Below are positions 18,302 to 29,740 of a DNA stretch of 31,358 bases, in pieces; within the stretch, counting starts at the first letter, position 1; each line of letters starts with the position of its first letter. Source of the stretch: Saccoglossus kowalevskii (lineage: Eukaryota > Hemichordata > Enteropneusta > Harrimaniidae). The notes under the pieces were generated by a model. It was not told where the DNA came from, searched no databases, and was given only the letters and a program-made list of their open reading frames with translations. The stretch is from assembly GCF_000003605.2 (NCBI RefSeq), contig NW_003137824.1, positions 439,256 to 470,613 of the forward strand, read 5' to 3'. Both the position numbers and the translations under genes were made by a program.

Positions 18302-18506
18302 TGTTATACACATACCTGGTGGCTGACGACTGCTAAAGAAAGAATAGTTTTACTGGGCAAATGTCATCGCTCAGGTTAAAGATCTCAGCTAGCTGCCATT
18401 ATACTTCACACCGTGGCAAGTATTCTCAAAGAACCACAACTTTGCGGTGACAGAATAATGGCGTGATTAAAAGACTGATATTTATTCTGCGGCTTTTTTG
18501 ACAAAT
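18302..18506 (+). other. 5' leader of the large PRRT-like exon
   Basis: About 205 nt between the acceptor and the chosen ATG. It would be spliced to the small exon ending at 16365. It contains an ATG (ATGTCATCG, about 18361) upstream of the main start, in a short frame. Confidence 0.45.
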
Positions 18507-21500
18507 ATGAGCAGAGACGTCTCTTTGAAGGTAGTGTCTGTTTATATCATAGCATCATTATTCAGTGTTGCTGAGTGCCAGACAAAGTTCCTGCACAATG
18601 GTCTGATTGAAGATGAAAGACACAAGACGGCAAAACTATCGTTTAAACTTGGTGATGGTGGGAAAAATGAAGTGCAATTATCTGATGTGAAAAATAAGTT
18701 AATAACACCGACAGCTGATTACAATCATGGAATAAATAGGACCAATAGTTCAGATGCAGGAGGTATCAACATTCATGCTGCAAGTACTTCAAATAGGACA
18801 ACTCAATCGTCAAATAAATTCCTCTCAACACCAGTGTTACTTCATAAGACAAAACCAACCTCAGCAGCATATCTACCAGATTCACTGTATACAAAGTTCA
18901 CTAGGAATTCAACCCATTCAGAAGAAAAATCTGCTACATTTACAACAACAAAGCAGAACTGGTCAACCATTCTTATATCAGTACTCCCACAAAAGCAGAC
19001 CACAGCATGGGGCAGGCCTGTCAAAATAACTGGCAAGTCAGTCGATTTAAATGAAGAAATAACGAGGCAGAATGGGGACACTGGGCAAAGTGTTCCCACA
19101 ACAATGCAACTTAAAGCACAAATTACTTCATGGGACATTCATCAAACTGCATTGGACAAAAGTAGCAGTGAGGTGAATCCAAGTGAATCCCACAGTACTT
19201 TGTTGCCAGTTACCAAAGACAATTTGAGTGTACAATCAAAATGGAGAAGTCTACTAAATGCAACTGGTGCCAGACATATAGTATCACCAGTGTCAATAAA
19301 CGCTTCAAGCATGCCAAGTACACAGAACCACAGCTTATCTTTGTTAGAACACCATTCCAGTGCTTCATTATCAGTTGGCCAGCAGTCTGTTGAAAAAACT
19401 GATATTTTACCGATACTACCCACATTAGAGTCAAGAGTCCATGTGTCTGATGAGATTGAATTACAGTCGTCTACTGCCCTGCTAATGAGTCCTAAAGAAA
19501 GTTCAATTAAATTTGTTCAAAACACCAATACAGAGTTGAGTTCTGATACATCCTTGAGTTCTGGGTCAAGTACACCATTAAAAATGACAACTCATTCTGT
19601 TTTCTTGAACAGAAACACAACAACTAGAAATAGGAATACAAATTCAACTATGTTTGCAGCAAATTCTGAACGTGGTGCAAGAATATCTTCAGTATTAAGT
19701 TTCACAAAAACAATCAATAAGAGTGAAATCACTAATCAACATCAAGGCTCTATGTTAATGAATAATACAACTCATCCAGAACAAAAAACGCATGTTTCCA
19801 CAATGTCAAGTTTGAATGATGACATCAAATCTTCATCTGATATCAGTACTTCACTTCCCACTAATACTGCTTCAACTAAACATTTTCAACAGGCCACCAC
19901 CATCACAGTATCACATCTGAATTCTGATATATTGTCAATATCGTCTGTCACTACAGGACATGTAACAGAATATCCAGATTTATCAGATAAAAATGAAACG
20001 ATTAAAGTTGTTATTCCGGAAACTACATCAAGAATGTTCAGTAGTGATGCAAATACAGAAATACCAGCAAATTCCATAGATGCAGTACAACAAATCACCA
20101 ACACTTCAGTTCCCTCATTTTCTTCAAGTATTAATCGAACCAGTGTACTGAAACCAACAACTGTCTTAAAATCTGACGTTTCAACACAAATGTCAGAATC
20201 CATGAATACTATTAATTCCCTGTTAACTACTTTGAAAGAACCAAATATTAGACCTGAGCCATTCTCTGTGTATACCCCTCCATCACTCACGACAACTAAT
20301 GAAAGTCAAAAGAAACTTACTGATGAACAAGAGCCGTTTACGGAACCATCTGTAAAACCAGAAACAATGATACATGATGCGACTACCGCACCTGCTGATA
20401 AAGGAACGTACAAAACAAGAAAACCAGCAATCTCCACAGCCGTGCTACATCTTACTAGTGACCAAGAATCAAATGTAGAACCAGAGCCATCGATGGAACC
20501 AACCAAACATTTAGTTACCAACACCACTTCAAGTATGAGAACAGTCAGCAAACCAGTAGCAGTTGTGGATCCAGAAGTTGAGCCAGAACCCTTTCCAGAA
20601 CCAACCCAGCAATCAACTACAACCAAACATATTCCCTCTGTTGTGAGTACAGTCAGCGAACCAGAATCGGAGCTACCACACCAATCAGATGAGAAGCATG
20701 ATTCATCTGAAGAGACAGTAACAAGTAAGCCAGAAACGAAGCCAGAATCTGGACCAGCATACCAAACAGTTGAAAAAGACAATTCATCCATAGGGAAAAT
20801 AACAAGTGAACCAGAACCAGAATCAGAACCAGTTGATAGAGACAATTCTTCTGGAGGAAAAGTAACAAGTGAACCAGAAATAGAACCAGAACCAGAAACA
20901 GAAACAGAAACAGAACCAGAACCAGAGTCAAATGTGGAACCTGAATCAGAATATGGAAACCCTGAGCCTGACACAAATAATGAGCCAGAAATTGAACCTG
21001 AGCCAGAAATGCCATCTCATGCTGAACCAGTACCAGAATGGGATACTGCTATTAATGAAGTGTGGGGGCCTGCCTGGGAAATACATGTGTATGGTATTGG
21101 AATCTTGTTTGCACTCTTGGCACTCTACTCCCTTGTCAGTATGATCAGACTTCGATCTCGTAGACTTCTTAGTCAGGGATATTTTATTGCTTTGAACTTT
21201 ATCATGTTAGTGATGGGTATTGACAGAGCTGTGTATTTGTTAGTAGACCCATACAATTCACGCCAGTTATTTCCCGCACCATTAGCTTATTTTTTACATA
21301 GTTTAGCTTTCCCTTGTTTGACATCTGCTTTCAGCATTTTGTTTCTGGCTCTTTTGCAATCTACAAAAATGCAGTTGGTTTCTCCTAAAATCCAAAAAGT
21401 TAAGATTTTAACTTCAATTATTTGTGTGCATTTTGCACTTTCTGTTTCAGCTGACCTAATTGTTGGGTTCACCTCCCAGGCCAAGATACTTCTTCTTGTT

Positions 21501-22937
21501 TGCCAAGCTGCCTTTGTTCTTTGGGGTCTTCTAATTTCTTGTAGTTACATTTATATTTTTAAAAGATTATATAGTTCTACAGTCCATAGGCTCAGAGAAA
21601 TGAGAAAAATGAGTCTACAAAAAGCTGTATATGCTTTACCAGGAATAAGACCAATTAGGAAAAAGCCAAGGACAAGCTTAGGTACAGCTGTAAAGGTTAC
21701 CCTTGTTACTGCCAGCTTTGGATTACTTTGCTGTGGACTGCAGCTGTATGGGATGGTGGATGTGTATGGGTTACATGCTCGACATGAAGCCCCACAGCCG
21801 TGGCCTTGGTGGATTTTCCAGTTCACTTTCAGACTCTGTGAGCTAGGAATGTGTGTGACAATGAGTTATGTTGCAACACAGCCATTTCGTTACACCAGGA
21901 AAGGAGAAAGAAAACATAGCAGTATAAATTTTAGCTGGTGTACGAAATGTTGCTGTTATAACCAGCATAATATCAGTGGGCTTGATGTTAATAAATACCA
22001 GTACTCGTCATCCGGGGAGGATGAGCTTCAGATAATTCCGGAATTTGATGCTAATCCTTACTTGCACAATCCATACCACGAACTACGGGAATGTCCTACA
22101 ACTGCGGATGGAAAAAACAAAACTGTAAAATATAAAACAACTGATTTTTCCTCTGGATTGAACGGAAAGACAATGAGTACCTCTCCGCAAAGCAATTCCC
22201 TGCCAAGCCCCAGTGGGGGTGATTCATCTTTGGACTTCAGCCCTGGTGTTCTATCCACATTTAGCCTTGGTGGCAGTATTGACAATGCATTAGCAGATAG
22301 GGGGCTGCAGTTCAGTAGAGCAGTCAGCATTCATAATGTTGATAAATCACTCGGTAACAGTTTTAGTGATAGTCAAAATGGGAATGCAAAATCTCTGTCT
22401 CAGCAAAATGTTGGCGTAGAATCAAAACAAAACAATATCAGTGTTTCTATGATGGAACTTGGAATGAGTTCCACAAACTCTTCAAAACAAAGTTTGCCTC
22501 AAAGGTTGAAAGAATCTTTCTCTAAACTTGGAAACTCCAATTCATCTATAGGGGTCAGGAGACAGTATTCACAAGTTTCCATCAATAGTATTGATAGTCC
22601 AGTTTATACCAGTAAAGTCACAAACATTCAGAGGAGCCAAAGTATGCATACTCAGCCAAACATTCCAGATAAAGAACTATATTATCTGGGTAAAAGAGAC
22701 TTGCATCCAACGTTAGGAATTACCGAACAGATTGAGCAGCTTCTGGAAAGTGGTAGCGAAAGTGATCAGCAACAGAATGCTGATTATTGTTCAACAGAAA
22801 CTGAGCTGCTGAATTCGTCGCGCGATTCAGAAATTGATCGAACTAGCGAGGTCTCCAAGACAGAGTCTGAGGTGCATGCAAATTTAGCCGAGCTTGAGCA
22901 TGAATTCAGTGACACTTCTATAACAATTGAATTGTAA
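18507..22937 (+). CDS. PRRT3/PRRT4-like multi-pass transmembrane protein
   Basis: 1476 residues in one exon. The first in-frame ATG is at 18507; the frame is open a little further up, but only through TTG. Residues 1-24 are a signal peptide (VVSVYIIASLFSVAEC). Residues 25 to about 580 are rich in Ser, Thr and Asn with many N-x-S/T sites, and are mucin-like. About 580-843 hold repeated Glu-Pro motifs. The membrane region 855-1125 begins WGPAWEIHVYGIGILFALLA and has seven hydrophobic stretches (about 861-881, 892-914, 926-950, 966-987, 993-1018, 1062-1083, 1101-1121). The signature stretches GYFIALN, LAYFLHSLAFPCLTSAFS and FRLCELGM are those of vertebrate PRRT3/PRRT4. A Cys cluster (WCTKCCC, 1144-1150) and a Ser-rich tail follow, ending SITIEL. 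The family's function is poorly known; a cell-surface role is inferred. Confidence 0.85.
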   Translation: MSRDVSLKVVSVYIIASLFSVAECQTKFLHNGLIEDERHKTAKLSFKLGDGGKNEVQLSDVKNKLITPTADYNHGINRTNSSDAGGINIHAASTSNRTTQSSNKFLSTPVLLHKTKPTSAAYLPDSLYTKFTRNSTHSEEKSATFTTTKQNWSTILISVLPQKQTTAWGRPVKITGKSVDLNEEITRQNGDTGQSVPTTMQLKAQITSWDIHQTALDKSSSEVNPSESHSTLLPVTKDNLSVQSKWRSLLNATGARHIVSPVSINASSMPSTQNHSLSLLEHHSSASLSVGQQSVEKTDILPILPTLESRVHVSDEIELQSSTALLMSPKESSIKFVQNTNTELSSDTSLSSGSSTPLKMTTHSVFLNRNTTTRNRNTNSTMFAANSERGARISSVLSFTKTINKSEITNQHQGSMLMNNTTHPEQKTHVSTMSSLNDDIKSSSDISTSLPTNTASTKHFQQATTITVSHLNSDILSISSVTTGHVTEYPDLSDKNETIKVVIPETTSRMFSSDANTEIPANSIDAVQQITNTSVPSFSSSINRTSVLKPTTVLKSDVSTQMSESMNTINSLLTTLKEPNIRPEPFSVYTPPSLTTTNESQKKLTDEQEPFTEPSVKPETMIHDATTAPADKGTYKTRKPAISTAVLHLTSDQESNVEPEPSMEPTKHLVTNTTSSMRTVSKPVAVVDPEVEPEPFPEPTQQSTTTKHIPSVVSTVSEPESELPHQSDEKHDSSEETVTSKPETKPESGPAYQTVEKDNSSIGKITSEPEPESEPVDRDNSSGGKVTSEPEIEPEPETETETEPEPESNVEPESEYGNPEPDTNNEPEIEPEPEMPSHAEPVPEWDTAINEVWGPAWEIHVYGIGILFALLALYSLVSMIRLRSRRLLSQGYFIALNFIMLVMGIDRAVYLLVDPYNSRQLFPAPLAYFLHSLAFPCLTSAFSILFLALLQSTKMQLVSPKIQKVKILTSIICVHFALSVSADLIVGFTSQAKILLLVCQAAFVLWGLLISCSYIYIFKRLYSSTVHRLREMRKMSLQKAVYALPGIRPIRKKPRTSLGTAVKVTLVTASFGLLCCGLQLYGMVDVYGLHARHEAPQPWPWWIFQFTFRLCELGMCVTMSYVATQPFRYTRKGERKHSSINFSWCTKCCCYNQHNISGLDVNKYQYSSSGEDELQIIPEFDANPYLHNPYHELRECPTTADGKNKTVKYKTTDFSSGLNGKTMSTSPQSNSLPSPSGGDSSLDFSPGVLSTFSLGGSIDNALADRGLQFSRAVSIHNVDKSLGNSFSDSQNGNAKSLSQQNVGVESKQNNISVSMMELGMSSTNSSKQSLPQRLKESFSKLGNSNSSIGVRRQYSQVSINSIDSPVYTSKVTNIQRSQSMHTQPNIPDKELYYLGKRDLHPTLGITEQIEQLLESGSESDQQQNADYCSTETELLNSSRDSEIDRTSEVSKTESEVHANLAELEHEFSDTSITIEL
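20250..21035 (+). repeat. Glu-Pro repeat-coding region
   Basis: The coding strand repeats GAACCAGA-type hexamers and codes EPEPE blocks. Longer units recur as well: roughly EPEPxPEPT, then a Ser/Thr stretch, then SEPE or SKPE, and KDNSSIGKITSEPEPE beside RDNSSGGKVTSEPEIE (about 20779-20890). This likely forms an extended acidic stalk, and such a coding minisatellite should vary in length between individuals. Confidence 0.75.
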
Positions 22938-23580
22938 CTGATTGGGGTCTGCTGAATCAGTGCTGTGTATTATAGTTTGTTCTTGGTCTTAGAAGTTGAA
23001 CTTCAAAAAACAATTGACTAAGTTTTTAATTGACGTTATATTATATTTTCTATGTTTGGATATATTTAATTTGTTAAAATTTTAAATTGGTTTTGTTAAT
23101 GTTTTTAAAATAGCTATAAATGCATTTTGGAATCAGTTATCCTGGATATTTGTATACAGTAACAGTAAAGCATTATATTGTTATTTGCTGCATTATGGAG
23201 AATACAGTTTACTGTACTGTACTGTACTGTACTGTGTTTGAGCTATTAGAAGTGTACACACCAAGTAAATGCCATGTTAGAAAAGTTTACTTGATATATA
23301 CACAAATGTTGCATTCCCACTTTGTATTACTGTAAAATACTTTATTTTAGCTGGAATTGATTTTCGCCGAAAAGACATTTTGAGGGTTTTGTATGGAATT
23401 TATTTTCACTGATTTTTGACGAGTTGAATGTACATTATATAAAAAAAAGTCTATTCACTGGAATTTAAATTCACTGAATAATTACTTCAGCGAAAATTAT
23501 TTCTAAGCAAAAATAAAGTATTCTACAGTATATGAAGAACACCTTCACTGATTATTGTGATCACCATGGAAATAATAAAA
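22938..23580 (+). other. 3' untranslated region of the PRRT-like gene (end not fixed)
   Basis: AT-rich sequence with a short CTGTA microsatellite (about 23212-23235), followed by a palindromic MITE. AATAAA occurs at 23512-23517 (inside the MITE), 23574-23579, 23908-23913 and 25094-25099, and the sequence does not show which is used. Confidence 0.4.
23330..23528. mobile_element. Palindromic MITE, copy 2 (PRRT-like 3' region)
   Basis: CTGTAAAATACTTTATTTTA at left and AAATAAAGTATTCTACAG at right, with TA on both sides (23328-23329, 23529-23530). The whole element folds on itself and would form a hairpin if transcribed. A TA duplication suggests a Tc1/mariner-type origin. Confidence 0.75.
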
Positions 23581-26500
23581 TTGGTTGGTTTGACAACAAA
23601 CCCAGAAATATTGGTAGCTTGTACTGAAGATCAAGGTGTCTAATCACCAAATCACTTGAGTCTGATTTGAATTTATGCGAATTGAATGAAATCCATTGGG
23701 CTTTGTAAAGGGACTTCTGCAGTGGGAATGCAACTGTAAAACAAAACACTTTTGCATTGACTTTGTCATGGTTACCAGTCTTCTATGTGATTTCAGGTAA
23801 AATAGAATCGTGATGGCAAGTCTGAGTGCATATTTTCTCTCTCTTAGTAACATGTGCGCTTAAGTAAATTATGGTTGTCCTTTTGAATGTTTACGACCCA
23901 ACAATGCAATAAATATAATTTTTGATTGATGTGTGTATAGAGATGTACTTCTAATACAGCATGTATGGTACAAATGTACATGTACACCTGCCTGGATCCA
24001 CACCTGACATTGATAATATAGTTTCATATGTTGCATATATTGCACATATTCTATTGTCAATGACTCTTGACTAGTTGCATGTATGTCATACTAGTACTGA
24101 TGACCTTAATTTTCGCTGATTTTTCCCTTTCAATACTGTACTTATTTTAATTTTATTTTAAAAAATGGTTAAAAAACATTTGATATCACAAACCCACAGA
24201 ATACTTGGTTCTTGTTTTTACCATTTAAAGATTTGTTACTTTGAAAGATGAAATGAACAGCAATATACTTGTATACTAGGAACATCATTTCACAACTTTG
24301 CCATGTCACTGGTACAGTATTTGCTCTTTTTGTTGCGTATGGGCCTATATAAATTACAGCTGTATTTCTATGGTCGAAAATAAGTGATTTAGTATACAAC
24401 AAATACAATTTTTGGTTTATGTCCACATTTATTGGAGATGCGCATCTAATGAAGCAAATATAGTACATTGTATAAATTTGGTTATTTAATATTTGAATGT
24501 CAAAGTCAACTGTCATCACCTGTCACAATTTGAAACCTGTGTGTAATTTTTTCATATTTCCATAAACTAATTTGCTGAAGATATGTACATGTATGTGGTG
24601 GAAAATCATTTCATTTGGTGGAAAATTACGAACAAAATTATAGAAAATATCTAAAATGTACCAAACAACTATATAGCAGCTGTTGAATGTTTTAATATTT
24701 AAGTATTTAAATGAAATGAAAAATGTCATAAAATAATATAAAAAAGAATAGCAATTTCATTGTTCCTGTGGAAAATTAATCTTATTAGCAGAGTTATCGC
24801 CAATAAATATTTCTATTTCATTGGATACTGAGGATTGTCACAGTCACAATCAAACCTTTTCTTTTCCGTCCCTTAAAATTGTCTATTGACAATTTTTCCT
24901 GTCTATAAAAAAATAAACTCCATTTAAATTGATAGCTGAAATAATGCTAAAATACTATACGCGTAATTTAGTGAATGCATCTTCTTCAATCCCTTCACTG
25001 CTTAGTTTAGAAAAGTTTCTTATACTATTTTATGTAAACATAAATTTATAATCAAAATTGCAACTTTAATGCTGGCATTTTGTTGTATTCAAGAATAAAC
25101 AATAAGTTGTATTATTTGTAATTGTTGTAATATGTGTGCAATTGAACATCCCTCCTTCCTGTCTTGGTGATTTTACAACTGAGGAAGCCCTGTGTCTCAG
25201 TGAATTTGAATTTATTCCATATGTGTTTTACTGGATGCTAATAATGGTTGTCATCTGGAAGATGAAATGTGAACCATTTCAAGGTATTTCTAGTTCAATG
25301 CCATGGATACTTCTTGTACTAGGACTTGCATCCATACTGAGAAGGCATTTTGATAATGCAGTCCACAAGGGGTGGGTCATTCAGTTTAAGGTTGAGGCAT
25401 TAATTTGAGAGAAATGGGAAGTGTTTGGTGTCTGATACACCGAATAAGTTTATTGAGAACATGAGAACACATGAAAATTTCCCAGGAGGAATAAAAAATG
25501 GTAACGCAGCAAAAATACAATAAAAAGATACCAGTAACACCATTAGGTTGCATATTTACCTTGCTATCATGTGAAGGTGCAAAAATCCCCCCCTCCCCCA
25601 AGCAAAAATGCTTGACCCTAAAGCAGGGATCAGTTTCTGAGAGGCAACATACAAATTGATCAAAGCTTGGGATAAAATATATTAGTTACTGTCAATAACA
25701 CAGGGAATCTCTCGAATACCAGCCATGTTATCTCAAGTTCAAAGTGCTAAACAAGCAAACTGTAATGACAGTATATAGACTGTAAATGCCTTGACCATAA
25801 TTCTCCCACTTTGGGTGTTTAAATGTACAAGTATTCATAAAATTGTATTCTTAGGGTCAAGGTTAATTTAAACTGCAGGAGTTTGTACCCCCAATTCCTT
25901 ACCATACATACTTTCACAAAGTTAAATTCAAATCGAATTACTGCAAAAGCTCAAGCTTATGGGGAAAATTTCTAGACTTTCATCATGAGTATAATGATTG
26001 TAAAGTCTTATTCTTCAATTTATTTATTTAGCCAAGTGAAGGGTAAAATTGTTTCTGATACCAATCTCCTATGTCCAGGTCATTTCACTAATTTGTTGAT
26101 TGAGAAATACAACCATGGACAATGAAGATCATTCATAGTGTATGCAGGTAATCTCGATTACAGCAAACATAGCCCCAGGTATCAAATACTTCCAGTTATA
26201 ACAATCTATTTGTCCGGCTCCAATCTCACTGTCTTGAAATGTACAAACAACTAAAATAAATAAATAGACTGTGTTACATTTACAGTTCTATTGGTCCCTT
26301 GGGAGACATTTTTTAACAAGTCAATAATTCAGTCTACTTAATCTTGCTGTCAAGAACAATCTTATATAGTGCCTCTAGTCATCCAAAATAATCTGGTTAG
26401 CACTATTTCAGTATATGATTCATTCACTGTAATGTGACACACATGCAGCTGACTAGAACCATACACATGTGTGTCTCTTTAAAAGAAGCAATATCTGTAA

Positions 26501-27214
26501 CTATCAATCTTTTTTTCCCCCAACTTCTATTTTTAATAAAACATTTCCTGTGTCATTAGTGCCAATTTGTAATGGCCATTGTCGAAATGTGAACACTGGA
26601 AGCATAGCTTATACGTTATAGAATGACGTACATTAAATCACTCGTAAAAAGATGGGGACAGGGTTGTCCAGAGCGCACCATCTATTGAAATCAAGTTTTA
26701 TCAAGCGAACCAAGGAATTATGTACATGATGACAACTTATCGGTGAAATGTCAACAATACCTAGCAATGTTGTGAGCCTAAGCCTCTCTCAGACGGTCTC
26801 TCACTGATGATATTATGTGTTGTAATGTTCTATGGTCCTCATCACATGACCAATTTCAACAAAATGGTGACTACTTGACCCTTTGTTTTCACATTGTATT
26901 TTTATAAAACTTTAGCCTTGTGTGGGGTTACTTTGCCATGTAATATTTGGTAAGATTTGGTCTTCTTTGAAAGCATAAGCTGTTTTTTAACGAATTATTT
27001 TTTTAACCAATGTAGTACTGGGTATTGAGCCAAAATCACATGTACCCTTGTGAACTGAGTGATATGTCATGCAATGTGGTATATATATTTATGAAAATAG
27101 CCAGAATAAAATTTTTTTGGTTTTCCAAAAATATCTAGGTGGTGTTCACATACAGTGTATGCATGCCATAAACATTCTAACATGTCATTTCATTTTTTAG
27201 CTGTCGACTTAGCT

Positions 27215-28380
27215 TATAATATGAGTGATCGTCCTGCGTCTGTGTCAACTTTTTACTTTTTCGACTTCTTCTTGAAAACTACATACTTATTGCTTTAATA
27301 CTTGGTGTATATGTACCTTTGAAAGACCTCTCTTAGATTTGTTCATTTCATGATGATAACTTTAATTCTTTAATAAAAGTGATATTTTTGACTTCTTGTT
27401 GGAAACTGCAAGTCGGATTGCTTTGATATTACATATATATGTACTACATATAGACCTCTCTCAGATTAGTTCATTTCGTGATGATATCTTCAATATTCTA
27501 CCACTAATTTTGATGAATATTTTTGGTAAAAAGTGATATTTTTAACTTATGTATGCTTGCTTTGATATTATATATATATAGGTCCTACATGTGGACCGCT
27601 CTCAGATTTGTTCATTTCGAGATGACATCTTTGATTCTCTGATTTTGATGAATATTTTTATCCCTTTTGGTAAAAAGTGTTATTTTTGACTTCTTGTTGA
27701 AAACCGCAAGTCTGATTGCTTTGATATGATATATAAATGTATAGGTACAAATGATAGTCCTCTCTAAGATTTGTTCATTTCGTGATGGTATTTAAATTTT
27801 CTAATTTTGGTGATTATCGGTATATGTATCGCCAAAAGGGTTCCCAAAATCACCACTTCTGTCTGTAAAGGCTATGATATTTTACCCTGTCTGTCTAAAA
27901 AGGGGTATTCTTTTTTCATTATTTCTGTCTGAGAAGGTGTCCATATTTTCCAAAAACTGTCTCTAGAGCTTGAGTGATCAAACAATCAGGAGAATGAAGC
28001 TGAATTTTTCTTTCTGTAACTTCATTTCAATCGTCATATTGCATTTTTTCTTTCAAGCCCACCTGCTTTTCCCTTGGTACCATATATGCTTACCCTATTT
28101 GGAAAGGGGTGTCAAATATCAGTTTGTCACAAAAGGGGTAGGGATTTCAAACAACCAGCAACACACCCCTGTCAGTATTTTTTGCAAGTACCCCACCCCC
28201 CCCCCGAATATATAGGTACTACATGTGGACCGCTCTCAAATTTGTTCATTTCGAGATTATATTTCTGATTCTCTAATTTTGCTGAATATTTTTGTGATTT
28301 TTGGTAAAAAGTGATATTTTTTTAATTCTTGTTCAAAACAGCAAGTTTGATACTTTGATACACATTTTCTAATGATATCT
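27215..28380 (+). repeat. Diverged satellite-like tandem repeat with an insert
   Basis: A unit of about 130-165 bp recurs at about 27340, 27470, 27610, 27775 and 28243. It is marked by CTCTCAGATTTGTTCATTTC, GATGAATATTTTTGGTAAAA and TTTTTGACTTCTTGTTGAAA. Between the fourth and fifth copies (about 27842-28215) is different sequence with its own small repeats (TCTGTCTGTAAAGG, TCTGTCTAAAAAGGGG, TCTGTCTGAGAAGG). No gene is seen. Confidence 0.65.
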
Positions 28381-29533
28381 TCTGTTCTTTAATTGAAATG
28401 TGCATTGCTAACAGCAGAGCTATCTCAGCCGAGAGGCTGCTTGTTGTTCATTTAGTACAAGGTTCATTTTGGTTCATTTACAAATTACAATATGAACACA
28501 TTTTATCAACACTTTAAATTGAAGTTTAATTGATCACCTGACCATTCATTGGTATGTAGTAAGTGCCACCATCAATTGCAATGGAATCTGTCATGTAATT
28601 GATACACACCTCAATTGATTGGCCCACTGTTCCTGCTTGTAAAGTATCACTGAAAGTACATACCAGTATATACTGGTACTGTAAACATTTAATTTTCAAG
28701 GTTTGATGGTGCTATGTATGTATATTTTTTCCATTAGAAGCACATGTTTGTATAAAAAAAAATCTTAATAAGTTAGTAATAATAAATCAAAACATAGTGT
28801 TAGATCTCAGTGTAATAAAACCCAAACGAAAATGTGGCTTATATGTGCACATTGGAAATGTGCTCTAAGAAAAAGATGTCTTCTAACAGCAGTTATTTAT
28901 AGTTAAGAGTTGATTTGTTATATTGAGTCAGGATCAGGGGTTGCCAAGGGCAGAAACGTCTGCCCATCAAGTTGTTGGAAAAGTTGTGAAAAGAATATAA
29001 AATAACTTTTTGATTCAAATAATCAATTATAATCAAATGAATTTACAATTTCAAATGTGTATTTATTCACATTAAAGGTGAAATCCAAGGGATTGTACCA
29101 GAGAATCTTGTGACCACCAATCTTTATATTGATTACCTAGTGGGCCGGGTTTCACAACACTTTAATAACTGATTGCCAATTACTGTATTTAATAAAGGAG
29201 CATATAAATAAAAAAATTAATTGTATACTTGAATATTTTGAACATAGACATTTATGTTAGCACTTGCACTACTATAGAATAAATATGATAATTGTTGTTT
29301 TATTTCCTATAAACTATAAACATTACATTTATTTCAGTCTGCGTCAACAATTAGTTGAAGAAAATCTAACAATTTTTTTTGTCATGGAATGAAAATATTT
29401 ATCTTTAAAGCAGGAGGACCGTCACCTGCAAAGGATCATGGGTAGATGCTTGTTTGTAAACAATGACACGCTATGGCCATCTGACGCATGCGCAAGTGGC
29501 AATTCTCCCACTTTAATAAAATATTTTATTGTA

Positions 29534-29740
29534 CTGTGAAATACTTAATTTTTGCTTGGAAAAAAATTTTCGCTATTTCTGCTGAAGGAGTGATTCAGTG
29601 AAAATAAAATCCAGCGAATATACCTTTTTTCCTATATTTTTCATTAAACTCGCCAAAAATCAGTGAAAATAAATTCCATGCAAAACACCTAAAGTCTTTT
29701 CAGCGAAAAATAATTCCAGCTTAAATAAAGTATTTTACAG
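29534..29740. mobile_element. Palindromic MITE, copy 3 (inverted orientation)
   Basis: The same family as the copies at 12065 and 23330, but reversed: it starts CTGTGAAATACTTAATTTTT and ends AAATAAAGTATTTTACAG, with TA on both sides. TTTTCAGCGAAAAATAATTCC near the right end matches the complement of the other copies. Confidence 0.75.

Noticed and set aside
19886..20290. 134-codon minus-strand frame
   Set aside because: Antisense shadow of the PRRT-like ectodomain; no start context or family resemblance.
20306..20974. 222-codon minus-strand frame rich in Gly-Ser
   Set aside because: It is the antisense of the Glu-Pro repeat of the PRRT-like gene; the repeat excludes stops in that frame.
24110..24165. 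Possible fourth MITE fragment (TTAATTTTCGCTGATTTTTC)
   Set aside because: Only about 20 bp resemble the family and no end repeat is present.
23900..24460. Two similar stretches (near 23904 and 24396, AAATAYAATTTTTGRTT)
   Set aside because: Similarity is short and patchy; not enough to claim a duplication.
25136..25408. 90-codon plus-strand frame with hydrophobic stretches
   Set aside because: It starts at GTG, has no clear splice acceptor or family resemblance, and lies in AT-rich non-coding DNA. A chance frame is more likely.
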